Assembly (NCBI RefSeq): GCF_000169335.1
Contig: NZ_AAXW01000004.1
Coordinates: 155,327 to 219,326, forward strand
From: Crocosphaera chwakensis CCY0110
Lineage (GTDB): Bacteria > Cyanobacteriota > Cyanobacteriia > Cyanobacteriales > Microcystaceae
Direction of reading: 5' to 3'
DNA length: 64,000 nt
How positions within the stretch are numbered: position 1 is the stretch's first letter; every line of letters begins with the position of its first letter. A model generated the notes under the pieces. It was not told the origin of the DNA. It saw only the letters and a list, made by a program, of their open reading frames with translations, and ran no database searches. The position numbers were made by a program, and so were the translations under genes. This document shows positions 1 through 7,998 of the stretch, piece after piece.

Positions 1-1
1 C

Positions 2-184
2 TCTTCCTGTCGTTCCGGGGCTTGTTCTAGTTGTGTTGGACGCATCGTTGAAGGAGAAGTTGATCAAGAAGATCAAAGCTTTCTTGATGATGAACAACTC
101 GAAAAAGGATGGGTGTTACTTTGTGCTGCTTATCCTCGTTCTAACTGCACCATTAAAACCCATCAAGAAGCTTATTTGGCATAA
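2..184 (+). CDS. fdxH: Nitrogenase-linked [2Fe-2S] ferredoxin FdxH, C-terminal part (5' end outside window)
   Basis: Partial gene: the frame is open from base 2 to a TAA at 182-184 and gives 60 residues. Three clustered cysteines (fragment residues 3, 8 and 11, pattern SCRSGACSSCVG) and a fourth at residue 41 (LLCAAYPRSNC) are the four ligands of a plant-type [2Fe-2S] cluster. The ending NCTIKTHQEAYLA closely matches the heterocyst/nif-type FdxH as I remember it, rather than photosynthetic PetF. FdxH donates electrons to nitrogenase reductase NifH. In cyanobacterial nif clusters it usually follows hesAB, which would lie just off the left edge. Family assignment is firm; the missing N-terminus cannot be judged. 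Confidence 0.93.
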   Translation, partial: SSCRSGACSSCVGRIVEGEVDQEDQSFLDDEQLEKGWVLLCAAYPRSNCTIKTHQEAYLA

Positions 185-268
185 ATTCTTGACTAATTTT
201 CCGTATCCAACTGCTGGGGAAGTCGTGGCCAATGCTACGACTTCCTATCCCTAATGTAAGCTTTTTAT

Positions 269-709
269 GTGAGACATTATATGGATCATATTAACCAACA
301 AAATGACGTGCTTTCTCTGAGGTTCTCGATGAATTTAAAGTGGAAAACATTTGTATATAAAACAGCATTTTGGATGACTGGAGAAATTGTTCTCAATATC
401 CTAGGTCTCGATAATGTTGCTGATTATAGTGAGTTTCTTTTTGGTCACGAACTAGAGTTATCTAAAAAGAATCATCGCACCGTAAAACTGTCTTGTTTAA
501 AGCCAAAGTTTTGCGACAAAATTAATGAAAATTGTCCAGTGGATGAAGTGGCTTTACAATTTTCAGATTCTCCTCTAGAGAATTGTATTACTAATCATCA
601 AATCTTTTTCAAGAAATGCACTAAAATTAAGCATTATTGTATTAAAGCCTCTCTATTCTCTGACTTATCTTACAATTTGAAATGGGAGGACTATCGCCGT
701 GATTCGTGA
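269..709 (+). CDS. Unknown cysteine-containing protein between fdxH and feoB
   Basis: Not recognised. 146 residues from GTG 269; ATG 281 is an alternative start and neither has a clear Shine-Dalgarno. The first half has hydrophobic/aromatic patches (residues 25-50) but no certain membrane helix. The second half holds six cysteines (76, 82, 89, 106, 117, 124) and several histidines, which could bind a metal or cluster, though no known motif is visible. Its end overlaps the next gene by 11 bases, suggesting translational coupling. Its place directly after fdxH and before feoB points to a nitrogen-fixation or iron-related role, but this is inference from position only. Confidence 0.6.
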   Translation: MRHYMDHINQQNDVLSLRFSMNLKWKTFVYKTAFWMTGEIVLNILGLDNVADYSEFLFGHELELSKKNHRTVKLSCLKPKFCDKINENCPVDEVALQFSDSPLENCITNHQIFFKKCTKIKHYCIKASLFSDLSYNLKWEDYRRDS

Positions 710-1052
710 AAAATTAGTCCACGAATATCGTCATTTTGTTAATGCTTCATATCCTTATATTCACTCGTTATTGAATAATTGTTATCTTAAAATTATTGAT
801 GGTTGTCTTAACCCTATTTCTTCTCCTTATTATTATTTGGGAATTTATTATGCAGGAAGAAATGGAAAAGAAGTTACTTTATATAAAAATGAATTACGAA
901 AAATTGCTAATCGTTTTAGCATGATTGATATCGTTTTTATTAATGCCAAAAGAATTATCCGTGATCCTGCATCAACTTTAAAAAAAGAAAATCCTCGTCT
1001 TTGGTTAGAACTTTATTGGGTTGCTAGTAAAGTAACACCTAATTTAGACTAA
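699..1052 (+). CDS. Unknown small protein coupled to the preceding gene
   Basis: Not recognised. 117 residues starting at GTG 699, chosen because GGGAGGA at 684-690 is a strong ribosome binding site about 8 bases upstream. The start lies inside the end of the upstream gene (stop 707-709), so the two are probably co-translated. The protein is rich in Tyr, Asn, Ile and Arg/Lys, has no cysteine cluster except one early Cys pair region, no signal peptide and no clear membrane segment. The sequence LWLELYWVASKV near the C-terminus is the most hydrophobic part. It may work with its upstream partner in the nif region; no function can be assigned. Confidence 0.6.
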   Translation: MIREKLVHEYRHFVNASYPYIHSLLNNCYLKIIDGCLNPISSPYYYLGIYYAGRNGKEVTLYKNELRKIANRFSMIDIVFINAKRIIRDPASTLKKENPRLWLELYWVASKVTPNLD

Positions 1053-1239
1053 TTAAATATTATAATAAATATGCCTATTGCCTCTCTAAACTAGCTAATT
1101 TTATCGACACTAAAAGATGTGAATTATAATTATCACCAATTACCCTAGCCCAACTGGATGATGACAAGAAAAAGAAGTTATGATAAAAACATTTTAATCA
1201 ATAAATATTGACAACAAAACTATAGTTTTTCAAGGTTAT

Positions 1240-1281
1240 GTATCTCTAGTTACTGTTTAAAATAAGTGAAAAAATTAAACT
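1240..1281 (+). promoter_or_regulatory. NtcA-activated type promoter upstream of feoB
   Basis: GTATCTCTAGTTAC at 1240-1253 is a perfect GTA-N8-TAC NtcA site. Exactly 22 bases later TAAACT (1276-1281) fits the TAN3T -10 box. GTAN8TAC-N20-24-TAN3T is the established architecture of nitrogen-control promoters in cyanobacteria. The expected start of transcription is near 1288, shortly before the feoB ATG at 1306. It would place feoB, feoA, the permease, modBC and fdxB under nitrogen control. Confidence 0.8.
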
Positions 1282-1305
1282 GATAACAAGGTACAAAAAA
1301 GACCT

Positions 1306-1932
1306 ATGAAGTGTAATCAATGTCCTGATAGTTGTCAAAAAAATCCTCAAGCTTCTAACAAATTTTTGCAAAGTTTCTTACCGAAACGCTTTCAAGGTAA
1401 ATCCTCACAAATTGTTTCTCAAGGAACCATTGCTTTAGTGGGTTCTCCTAACGTCGGTAAAAGCCTTTTATTTAATGTTTTAACTGGGGCTTATACCACC
1501 GTTTCTAACTATCCCGGAACCACTGTAGAAGTCTCTCGTAACTATATCACCATTGCAGGAAAAACTATCACTCTTATTGATACACCAGGGATGTATTCTC
1601 TGATTCCCATGACAGAAGAAGAACGCTTTTCTAGGGAGTTATTATTTACAGAATCCTTAGATTTAGCCATTCATGTCATTGATGCCAAAAACCTCAGTCG
1701 AATGTTAAATTTAACCTTTCAACTGATGGAAACTCAAGTGCCTATTGTACTTGCTGTCAATATGATTGATGAAGCTGAAAAATTAGGGATTTGGGTCAAT
1801 GAAAAACAATTAGAAGCATCTCTGGGTATCCCTGTTATCACCTTATCTGCTGCCCAACAACGAGGCATCAAAAGTTTAACCGCTAAGATGGCTAATTATG
1901 TCCACATTCCTACGCTATCCTACAGCTATTGA
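1306..1932 (+). CDS. feoB: FeoB N-terminal G-protein part (ferrous iron transport; frame ends early)
   Basis: Gives the cytosolic GTPase domain of the Fe(II) transporter FeoB. G1 is GSPNVGKS (residues 46-53), G2 around PGTTVE (70-75), G3 DTPG (92-95), G4 NMID (152-155) and G5 SA (181-182). A CxxCxxxC cluster (Cys3, 6, 10) precedes the G domain. The frame stops at 1930-1932, whereas FeoB normally continues into the membrane domain; that domain follows in the +1 frame from about 1910. Either feoB is split here, or a one-base insertion (real or a sequence error) broke it, or a +1 ribosomal frameshift joins the parts. It is the first gene after the NtcA-type promoter. Confidence 0.88.
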   Translation: MKCNQCPDSCQKNPQASNKFLQSFLPKRFQGKSSQIVSQGTIALVGSPNVGKSLLFNVLTGAYTTVSNYPGTTVEVSRNYITIAGKTITLIDTPGMYSLIPMTEEERFSRELLFTESLDLAIHVIDAKNLSRMLNLTFQLMETQVPIVLAVNMIDEAEKLGIWVNEKQLEASLGIPVITLSAAQQRGIKSLTAKMANYVHIPTLSYSY

Positions 1933-3361
1933 AGAAGGAATTACTAAAATAGAGTGCCTTCTCACCAGCGATCATAATGTTGTTAAAGCGGCCATTGAAC
2001 CGTTAGTTTCTCGCCGTTCCTTAGCTCTCTTATTACTGCAAAAAGATCCCTTATTATGGGAAAAAGTTCGTCAAAAAGAACCTAAATTTGAAGCAATTGA
2101 AAGGGTGATAGTATCGGTACAATCTCAATTTAGTGATCCCTTGGTGTTAGTGATAGCCAAAACCCGACATCAAGCTGCTAAAAAAATTGAAGAATCTGCC
2201 ATTGTAAATATTAAGAAAAAAGCAACAGAAAGCGAAGAATTTTTTCATCGTTTAACCGTTAATCCTATCACCGGATTTCCCTTACTCTTTTTGATTGCTT
2301 ATATCGGAATTTATCAGTTTGTAGGTGGCTTTGGTTCAGGGGTTTTAGTGTATAACTTGGAAACGGCTTTTATTCAACAAATTGATCCCCTAATCAATGC
2401 GATCGCAAGTTGGTTATTACCTTGGACAATTCTTCAAGATTTAGTAGCCAATGATCAAGGTATTTTTACCTTAGGAATGCGTTACGTTATTGCTATTATT
2501 TTTCCCATTACGACTACTTTCTTTTTGCTTTTTTCTATTCTTGAAGATAGTGGTTATTTACCGAGAATTTCCCTATTAGTTGATCATTTATTTAAAATGA
2601 TTGGGTTATCGGGTCGTTCCATTATTCCCTTAATTTTAGGCTTAAGTTGTGGCAGCATGGGGTCATTAGTCACCCGTACCATTGAAAGTAAACGAGAACG
2701 TTTTATTGTTTCTTTACTCTTAGCTTTGGTTATTCCCTGTTCAGCACAATTGGGAATTTTTATCGGACTGCTTTCTCAAAATTTTATGGCCTTAGTTATC
2801 TGGGTAATTTGTATTACTTTTATTTTCGCTATTATTGGTTCATTAACCACTAAAGCATTACCAGGGAGTTTGTCCTATTTTTATATGGAAATACCTCCCT
2901 TACGTTTACCTCATCTTCGTTCTATTCTAACAAAAACCTATAGTAGAGTTCGCTGGTATTTAAGCGAAATTATCCCTTGGTTTATTTTAGCATCTGTTCT
3001 CATTTGGTTAGGAAAATTAACAGGATTATTATCTTTGTTAACAAAAGGAATAGAACCGATAATGTTAAAACTAGAACTTCCACCGGAAGCTTCAATAGTC
3101 TTTATTTACGGCTTTTTTCGACGAGATTATGGAGCAGCAGGAATGTTCGATTTACACCATTCTGGGGTATTAATGGGGAGACAATTAGTGGTTTCTGCTG
3201 TTACCTTAACTTTATTTATTCCTTGTTTATCTCAATTCTTGTTTATGGTGAGGGAGCGAGGGCTAAAAACAACCATTGCTTTAAGTAGTTTAGTGATTGT
3301 TTTTGCTTTTTCTATGGGCTATTGTTTGAACAAAGTATTACTAATTTTGGAGATAATCTAA
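1898..3361 (+). CDS. feoB: FeoB C-terminal membrane part
   Basis: Up to 487 residues from ATG 1898, although true homology appears to begin at RYPTAIEE around 1911. After a helical linker come multiple membrane segments. EDSGYLPR and two gate repeats follow: LGLSCGSMGSLVTRTIESKR and LALVIPCSAQLGIF, each keeping the conserved gate cysteine. The inner-membrane permease carries Fe(II), driven or gated by the G domain encoded just upstream in another frame. The ORFs overlap by 35 bases with only a weak AAGATGG upstream of ATG 1898. The last A of its TAA stop is the first base of the feoA ATG, so translation of the two is coupled. Confidence 0.85.
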   Translation: MSTFLRYPTAIEEGITKIECLLTSDHNVVKAAIEPLVSRRSLALLLLQKDPLLWEKVRQKEPKFEAIERVIVSVQSQFSDPLVLVIAKTRHQAAKKIEESAIVNIKKKATESEEFFHRLTVNPITGFPLLFLIAYIGIYQFVGGFGSGVLVYNLETAFIQQIDPLINAIASWLLPWTILQDLVANDQGIFTLGMRYVIAIIFPITTTFFLLFSILEDSGYLPRISLLVDHLFKMIGLSGRSIIPLILGLSCGSMGSLVTRTIESKRERFIVSLLLALVIPCSAQLGIFIGLLSQNFMALVIWVICITFIFAIIGSLTTKALPGSLSYFYMEIPPLRLPHLRSILTKTYSRVRWYLSEIIPWFILASVLIWLGKLTGLLSLLTKGIEPIMLKLELPPEASIVFIYGFFRRDYGAAGMFDLHHSGVLMGRQLVVSAVTLTLFIPCLSQFLFMVRERGLKTTIALSSLVIVFAFSMGYCLNKVLLILEII

Positions 3362-3615
3362 TGATGTTTACTCAAACCTTTACCATTGAATCCTCAGCCT
3401 TAAACCTGATGAAAGAAAAAGAAAAAGGCATTATTACACAGTTTAGGAAAAGCGATGAAACCTTACTAAGAAAACTCATTGCGATTGGAATTATGCCAGG
3501 ACTGTCTATTACTTTAGAACAAAAAACGCCTTCCTATGTGGTTAAAGTCGAGGGCACAAGGATTGCTTTAGATCGTTCTATTGCGAAGGCAATTTATGTC
3601 AGAAAAACAAAGTAA
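3361..3615 (+). CDS. feoA: FeoA, small cytosolic partner of FeoB
   Basis: 84 residues from ATG 3361, which overlaps the feoB stop by one base (TAATG). The SH3-like FeoA core is visible: a threonine/leucine-rich strand, then LRKLIAIGIMPGLSITLEQK (a typical LxxMGxxxGxxI-type FeoA signature) and a final VEGTRIALDRSIAKAIYV. FeoA is thought to assist FeoB-mediated Fe(II) uptake. Gene order feoB-feoA is reversed from the enteric order but common in cyanobacteria. An upstream in-frame start at 3322 would lie well inside feoB and is not preferred. Nitrogenase has a large iron demand, which explains the location. Confidence 0.85.
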   Translation: MMFTQTFTIESSALNLMKEKEKGIITQFRKSDETLLRKLIAIGIMPGLSITLEQKTPSYVVKVEGTRIALDRSIAKAIYVRKTK

Positions 3616-4474
3616 GCTTTTCTCAGAATTATCGGTTGTTCAACCATTTATTTCAATAACAATGAAGTTAGCTACGAAACAAAGTCACTCACAATTTGCA
3701 TTTATTGTTTCTATTCCTATCGCTATTTTAGGGGGATTGATGGGATTAGGTGGCGCAGAGTTTCGTCTCCCTATTTTAGCTGGACCTCTAGGATATTCTG
3801 CTCGGCAAGTCGTTCCTCTCAACTTAGCCATTAGTCTCATTACTATTCTAATTTCTTTATTAGTTAGAGGAAAAATTTTATCTTTGTCAACGGTTATTCC
3901 CTACGGCCAAGTCATTATTTTTCTTATTATCGGTGCAATGATTATGGCGTTTATTGGAGCAAGTTGGGCTAAACATTTATCCAATGAAAAACTAGAAAGA
4001 ATTATCTTAGTTTTTTTAATTATTATTGGTTGCGCCTTAATTATTGAAGGCTGTTTACCCGAAAGTTTACCAGCTTTAGTTCCTCCTATTCCTGGGTTAC
4101 AAATAATTGTCGCTTTAAGTTGTGGCTTAATCATTGGTTTAGTCAGTAGTGTGTTAGGAGTCGCCGGGGGAGAATTAATTATTCCTACCTTAATCTTTGC
4201 CTTTGGAGTGGACATAAAAATTGCAGGAACTAGCAGTTTACTGATTAGTTTACCCACCGTAATTGTCGGGTTACTCAGGTATCATCATCAAGGCTCTTTT
4301 ATCAATAAAGAACCCCTCAAAGAAACCGTTTTACCCATGAGTTTAGGATCGTTTATTGGTGCTATTATTGGTGCCTTATTAGTGGGGATTATCCCCTCTA
4401 ACCTGCTAAAAATTGTCCTAGGTATTATCTTAAATATTGCAGCCTTAAAAGTGTTTCTACACAGCAAAGCTTAA
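3596..4474 (+). CDS. TauE/SafE (DUF81) family permease
   Basis: 292 residues from ATG 3596, with GAAGG at 3585-3589 as a ribosome binding site; the gene overlaps the end of feoA by 20 bases. The duplicated signature of the family is clear: GGLMGLGGAEFRLPIL near residue 35-50 and GVAGGELIIPTLIFAFG near residue 180-196. Each heads a set of about four membrane helices. Family members export or import sulfite, sulfoacetate or other organosulfur anions, but the substrate cannot be read from sequence. Lying between feoA and modBC it may serve sulfur, metal or oxyanion supply for nitrogenase assembly (inference). Confidence 0.85.
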   Translation: MSEKQSKLFSELSVVQPFISITMKLATKQSHSQFAFIVSIPIAILGGLMGLGGAEFRLPILAGPLGYSARQVVPLNLAISLITILISLLVRGKILSLSTVIPYGQVIIFLIIGAMIMAFIGASWAKHLSNEKLERIILVFLIIIGCALIIEGCLPESLPALVPPIPGLQIIVALSCGLIIGLVSSVLGVAGGELIIPTLIFAFGVDIKIAGTSSLLISLPTVIVGLLRYHHQGSFINKEPLKETVLPMSLGSFIGAIIGALLVGIIPSNLLKIVLGIILNIAALKVFLHSKA

Positions 4475-4503
4475 TTGTTTATTTATCTATGTAAGGAAGT
4501 GTC

Positions 4504-6459
4504 ATGACCTTAGATTTTTCTCCTGTTTGGATATCCTTAAAAACCGCAGCCTTAGCCACCCTGATCGCCTTTTTTCTAGGTGCGATCGCTGCTAGAAGTA
4601 TGTTCAAATATCGGGGAAAAGCAAAAGGTTTAATCGATGGTATTTTTACCGCTCCCCTGGTACTTCCCCCCACTGTCGTCGGCTTTTTCCTATTATTATT
4701 GTTAGGAAAATATGGACCTATTGGTCGACTTTTAAGATTGTTTGATGTTACAATCATTTTTACATGGTATGCTGCAGTAATTGCAGCCACTGTTGTAGCC
4801 TTTCCCTTGATGTATAAGACAGCCTTGGGAGCCTTTCAACAGATCGATACCACTCTTTTGTCCTCTGCGAGAACGTTAGGAGCTACAGAATTACAGGTAT
4901 TCTGGAAAGTTCTCTTACCCTTAGCTAGACCCGGATTAATTGCCGGGGTATTACTCGCCTTTGCTCGCGCGTTAGGGGAGTTTGGAGCGACTCTGATGTT
5001 AGCTGGGAGTATTCCAGGCAGAACCCAAACCATCCCCATTGCTATCTTCTTTGCGGCCGAAAGTGGGGATATGGCAGAAGCCATGCTCTGGGTAAGTGTG
5101 ATGTTAGGGTTATCCCTCTCCATTGTAGTCGCAGTAAACTACTGGAGCGATCGCCGTCCCGAAAAACGCATCAGGAAACGTGCTAAAGAAAGTCATCTTA
5201 GCTTAGTGGACGAAAGCTTACTCCCTTGGGATCATCCCGTTACCCCCTTAACCTGGGAATATACTCGTACGAATGTTTTACCGACACCTATCGAATTAAT
5301 TGTCGATATCCAGAAACAATTACCTGGTATTAAGATCAATGTTTCCTTTTCCACCAATCAACTGCCCCTAGGACTCTTAGGAGGCTCTGGTGCTGGTAAA
5401 AGCTTCATTTTACGCTGTATTGCTGGTTTAGAAACCCCAGACCAGGGTTGTATTATTCTCAATGGTCGTGTCTTATTCGACTCTCGCCGAGGAATTAATC
5501 TACCCATCCGCGATCGCCGAGTTGGCTTCTTATTCCAAAATTATGCCCTATTTCCCCACCTTACCGTTGCTCAAAATATCGCCTTTGGTCTACCGAAAGG
5601 GTTATCCTCTATAGCCATTCGTCAACGGGTCGAAAAACAACTAATTGCTATCCAATTACAAGGATTAGGCGATCGCTATCCACAAGAACTATCAGGAGGA
5701 CAACAGCAACGAGTCGCTTTAGCCAGAGCCTTAGCCAGTGAACCGGACATTTTACTGCTCGATGAGCCATTTTCAGCCCTGGACACCTATTTACGAGATC
5801 AACTCGAAAAACTCCTAAGACTCAGTTTAACCCATTTTCCAGGGGCTACTCTCTTTGTTTCCCATAACCTAGAAGAAGCCTATCGTATTTGTCCTAACCT
5901 CTTAATCTTAGACGAAGGACAGATCATTGCCCAAGGACCAAAACAAGAAATTTTTGACTATCCCCATGACTTCCGAGTCGCGCAACTCACTGGATGTAAA
6001 AACTTCTCCCGTACCCTAGTTGCCTCAGAAAATGAGATTACTGCCCTTGACTGGGGATGTACCCTAAAAATTTATGAACCCATTCCCCCCAAATTAGCCC
6101 ATCTCGGTATTCGCGCCCATCAATTAACCTTTCCAGAGATTGATGGTCTTAAAGACGACTACAGCGACAATATTTTCACCTGTTGGCTCACCAGTCAAAG
6201 TGAAACCCAACACCGAACAACTTTATACCTGAAGTTAAATTCTGCCCCCACCAGTCCCTTCGACTATCACCTACAGGCCGAAGTATTCAAAGACAAGTGG
6301 AATGAGTTAAAAGAACATCCTCAACCCTGGCGGATACAACTTCATCCCCTGCGCCTCATGCTACTACAGAATTCAAGCGGTTCTATATCTCTTGAATATC
6401 AACCTAGCCACTCGTCAAGAATGACTAGGGATGATCACTCTAACCAACAACCATCCTAA
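4504..6459 (+). CDS. modBC: Molybdate ABC transporter, ModB-ModC fusion
   Basis: One 651-residue polypeptide joins permease and ATPase. Residues 1-215 are ModB with five or so membrane helices and the EAA loop (TLGATELQVFWKVLLPLARPG, about 124-144). Residues 260-480 are ModC: Walker A GGSGAGKS (293-300), signature LSGGQ (396-400), Walker B ILLLDEP (416-422) and switch His454. A C-terminal extension of about 170 residues corresponds to the ModC regulatory part, although a clear Mop/TOBE repeat is not obvious by eye. ModBC fusions are known in cyanobacteria. The transporter brings molybdate for the FeMo cofactor. modA is not in the window. The gene begins 29 bases after the permease gene and fdxB follows within 18 bases. 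Confidence 0.93.
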   Translation: MTLDFSPVWISLKTAALATLIAFFLGAIAARSMFKYRGKAKGLIDGIFTAPLVLPPTVVGFFLLLLLGKYGPIGRLLRLFDVTIIFTWYAAVIAATVVAFPLMYKTALGAFQQIDTTLLSSARTLGATELQVFWKVLLPLARPGLIAGVLLAFARALGEFGATLMLAGSIPGRTQTIPIAIFFAAESGDMAEAMLWVSVMLGLSLSIVVAVNYWSDRRPEKRIRKRAKESHLSLVDESLLPWDHPVTPLTWEYTRTNVLPTPIELIVDIQKQLPGIKINVSFSTNQLPLGLLGGSGAGKSFILRCIAGLETPDQGCIILNGRVLFDSRRGINLPIRDRRVGFLFQNYALFPHLTVAQNIAFGLPKGLSSIAIRQRVEKQLIAIQLQGLGDRYPQELSGGQQQRVALARALASEPDILLLDEPFSALDTYLRDQLEKLLRLSLTHFPGATLFVSHNLEEAYRICPNLLILDEGQIIAQGPKQEIFDYPHDFRVAQLTGCKNFSRTLVASENEITALDWGCTLKIYEPIPPKLAHLGIRAHQLTFPEIDGLKDDYSDNIFTCWLTSQSETQHRTTLYLKLNSAPTSPFDYHLQAEVFKDKWNELKEHPQPWRIQLHPLRLMLLQNSSGSISLEYQPSHSSRMTRDDHSNQQPS

Positions 6460-6477
6460 TACAAGGAGGACACTTAT

Positions 6478-6774
6478 ATGGCAAGTTTAACTGGCCTAAC
6501 TTTTGGTAAACTCGATTGGATTCCTAAATTTGTTGATGCTATCAACAAAGATACTTGTCTTGGTTGCGGACGTTGTTTCAAAGTCTGTGGTCAAAACGTC
6601 TTAACCTTAATGGGGGTTAACGAAGACGGTGAGTTTGTAGACGAAGATGAAGATGACGACGATATCGAGCGTCAAGTCATGACCATTGCTAACAAAGCCA
6701 ACTGCATCGGTTGTGAAGCTTGCGCCCGAATTTGTCCCAAAAATTGCTACACTCACGCCCCTTTACCTGCGTAA
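6478..6774 (+). CDS. fdxB: nif-specific ferredoxin III, 2[4Fe-4S]
   Basis: 98 residues with two cluster motifs: CxxCxxCxxxC at 27/30/33/37 and again at 76/79/82/86. The second is followed by Pro (ICPKNC), typical of bacterial ferredoxins. An acidic insert (DEDEDDDD, residues 56-62) separates the halves, as in the ferredoxin III (FdxB) family of diazotrophs. AAGGAGGA just before the ATG is an excellent ribosome binding site. It is probably an electron carrier for nitrogenase or FeMo-cofactor synthesis and the last gene of the feo-mod operon. A hairpin follows the stop. Confidence 0.92.
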   Translation: MASLTGLTFGKLDWIPKFVDAINKDTCLGCGRCFKVCGQNVLTLMGVNEDGEFVDEDEDDDDIERQVMTIANKANCIGCEACARICPKNCYTHAPLPA

Positions 6775-6791
6775 GTCTCTTAGGTTAAGTT

Positions 6792-6812
6792 GGGTTGCGC
6801 TTCGGCGCACCC
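6792..6812 (+). terminator. Stem-loop after fdxB
   Basis: GGGTTGCGC-TTCG-GCGCACCC forms a GC-rich stem with a stable TTCG loop, 18 bases after the fdxB stop. The T-rich stretch after it is short (CTCTTACCTTTT), so it may be a weak terminator or an RNA-stabilising hairpin. Confidence 0.5.
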
Positions 6813-6930
6813 TCTTACCTTTTGGGAAAGCAACGTTTCAGGAACGTTCTGATATTTTTAACTTTCATCTGTTTTAACTATTATTGGTTTCCTAAACTTA
6901 AAGAAATTTGGCTCTGGTTCTTGATCAGAA

Positions 6931-7368
6931 TTACTGTCTTGACGACTTATAATCATGACTCGATTCATTGGTAATGGCATCTTCTACCGATGACTTTTTT
7001 TGTTGAGTAGAAGACACTGAATCAGATTGATTAATTGGAGTCAATTGACGTTGAAGTGATGACGTTTCTGGTGAGAGATGAATTTGAATCGTAGGACCAG
7101 AACTAGCTAAACGAATTATCATGCCATCTATAGCTTGTTTTTGACTAATTAATTCTCCATTTATATAAGTGCCATTCGTTCCCAAATTAACGACTTGCCA
7201 GTGGTTGTCTTCATAGCGAATTTCTAAATGATGACGAGAAACTACAGCACTGTAAAGAACTACCTCATTATTCGTAGAACGACCAATGCGAATGGTCGCT
7301 GTTGTCTTAAATGTCCAACTTTGGATAGGTTTGGTATTGGTGGGATGGAGTAAAGTTAGAGTAATCAC
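6931..7368 (-). CDS. FHA domain protein
   Basis: 145 residues. Residues about 20-95 form a forkhead-associated domain: GRSTNNEVVLYSAVVSRHHL carries the conserved Gly-Arg, Ser-Arg-His residues that bind phosphothreonine. It is followed by NLGTNGTYINGE, the NGT loop. The last 45 residues are polar, Ser/Gln-rich and probably disordered. There is no kinase domain or membrane segment, so it is likely a small adaptor reading Ser/Thr phosphorylation. It is a single-gene unit on the minus strand, convergent with fdxB. Partner unknown. Confidence 0.85.
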   Translation of the reverse strand: MITLTLLHPTNTKPIQSWTFKTTATIRIGRSTNNEVVLYSAVVSRHHLEIRYEDNHWQVVNLGTNGTYINGELISQKQAIDGMIIRLASSGPTIQIHLSPETSSLQRQLTPINQSDSVSSTQQKKSSVEDAITNESSHDYKSSRQ

Positions 7369-7513
7369 CGAAATTCTAGTTTATAGAGGGGGTTTCATAG
7401 CTGAGTGTTAATCAAGTGCCTCAATAAAAAGGATCACACAGTGTTGAAACTTATTCCTATCATAAATCGTTGTTAAGACTATACAATGAATTCTTAGAAA
7501 AAATTGAGTTACA

Positions 7514-7544
7514 CAGTGACCACAGTTAATTTTATCGGTCACTG
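7514..7544 (-). terminator. Possible terminator after psaK
   Basis: CAGTGACC and GGTCACTG pair around a 15-base loop. On the minus strand, downstream of psaK, the hairpin is followed after a short gap by a T-run (complement of 7496-7503). The gap makes it a weak candidate. Confidence 0.35.
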
Positions 7545-7610
7545 TTCACTGTTTAATGCTAAGTTCGCTGAAGCCGTTCCCATTATCTTTGGCTCAATAT
7601 CAAGCTCAAA

Positions 7611-7886
7611 TTAGAGAACGCCAGCATTGGATAACCCTAAGATAATTCCTGCTCCTAGAATATGGCCAAAACTAGCAGTTGCCAAAAGTTCTGGGAGTCC
7701 AAATTTTTTCTTTGATGCTAACTGAGGTAAAGGAAGTTCAGGACCTGCGCCGGTTTTTTGGATGGCAAAATAACCCAGAACAAAGCTAAATAGATTAGCT
7801 GTAATCATAATCATCCCGATAGATAAGTTCCAGGGGGTAGTGGCCGCAGAGTTAGCCTGAGCAAGTATGATGATATGGGAGAGCAT
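7611..7886 (-). CDS. psaK: Photosystem I subunit X, PsaK
   Basis: 91 residues with two membrane helices (about 20-42 and 66-88) separated by the loop QKTGAGPELPLPQLASKKKF; PELL and GHILGAG follow as in PsaK proteins. PsaK is a peripheral thylakoid subunit at the edge of the PSI core, binding chlorophyll and linked to energy transfer from phycobilisomes. CAGGAG (reverse strand, just before ATG) is a good ribosome binding site, and a TATAAT-like -10 box lies about 50 bases upstream. It is transcribed divergently from trpF. Whether it is the PsaK1 or the light-inducible PsaK2 type cannot be decided by eye. Confidence 0.92.
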   Translation of the reverse strand: MLSHIIILAQANSAATTPWNLSIGMIMITANLFSFVLGYFAIQKTGAGPELPLPQLASKKKFGLPELLATASFGHILGAGIILGLSNAGVL

Positions 7887-7998
7887 GGGTTAAACTCCTG
7901 TTTGAATGTATGACTGTAAACAAGAGGCATTATAAGGATCTCTGTTGAAAAAAATTCACTTTGTTTGAATACTTAACAATTATTAGGAGTTAGGGAGA

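Noticed and set aside
1208..1227. TTGACA ... TATAGT as a sigma-70 promoter for feoB
   Set aside because: Spacing is only about 7 bases; the NtcA-type promoter just downstream fits far better.
7895..7915. HLR1-like repeats in the psaK leader
   Set aside because: TTTACAGT and CATACATT are poor matches, wrongly spaced and downstream of the likely -10 box.
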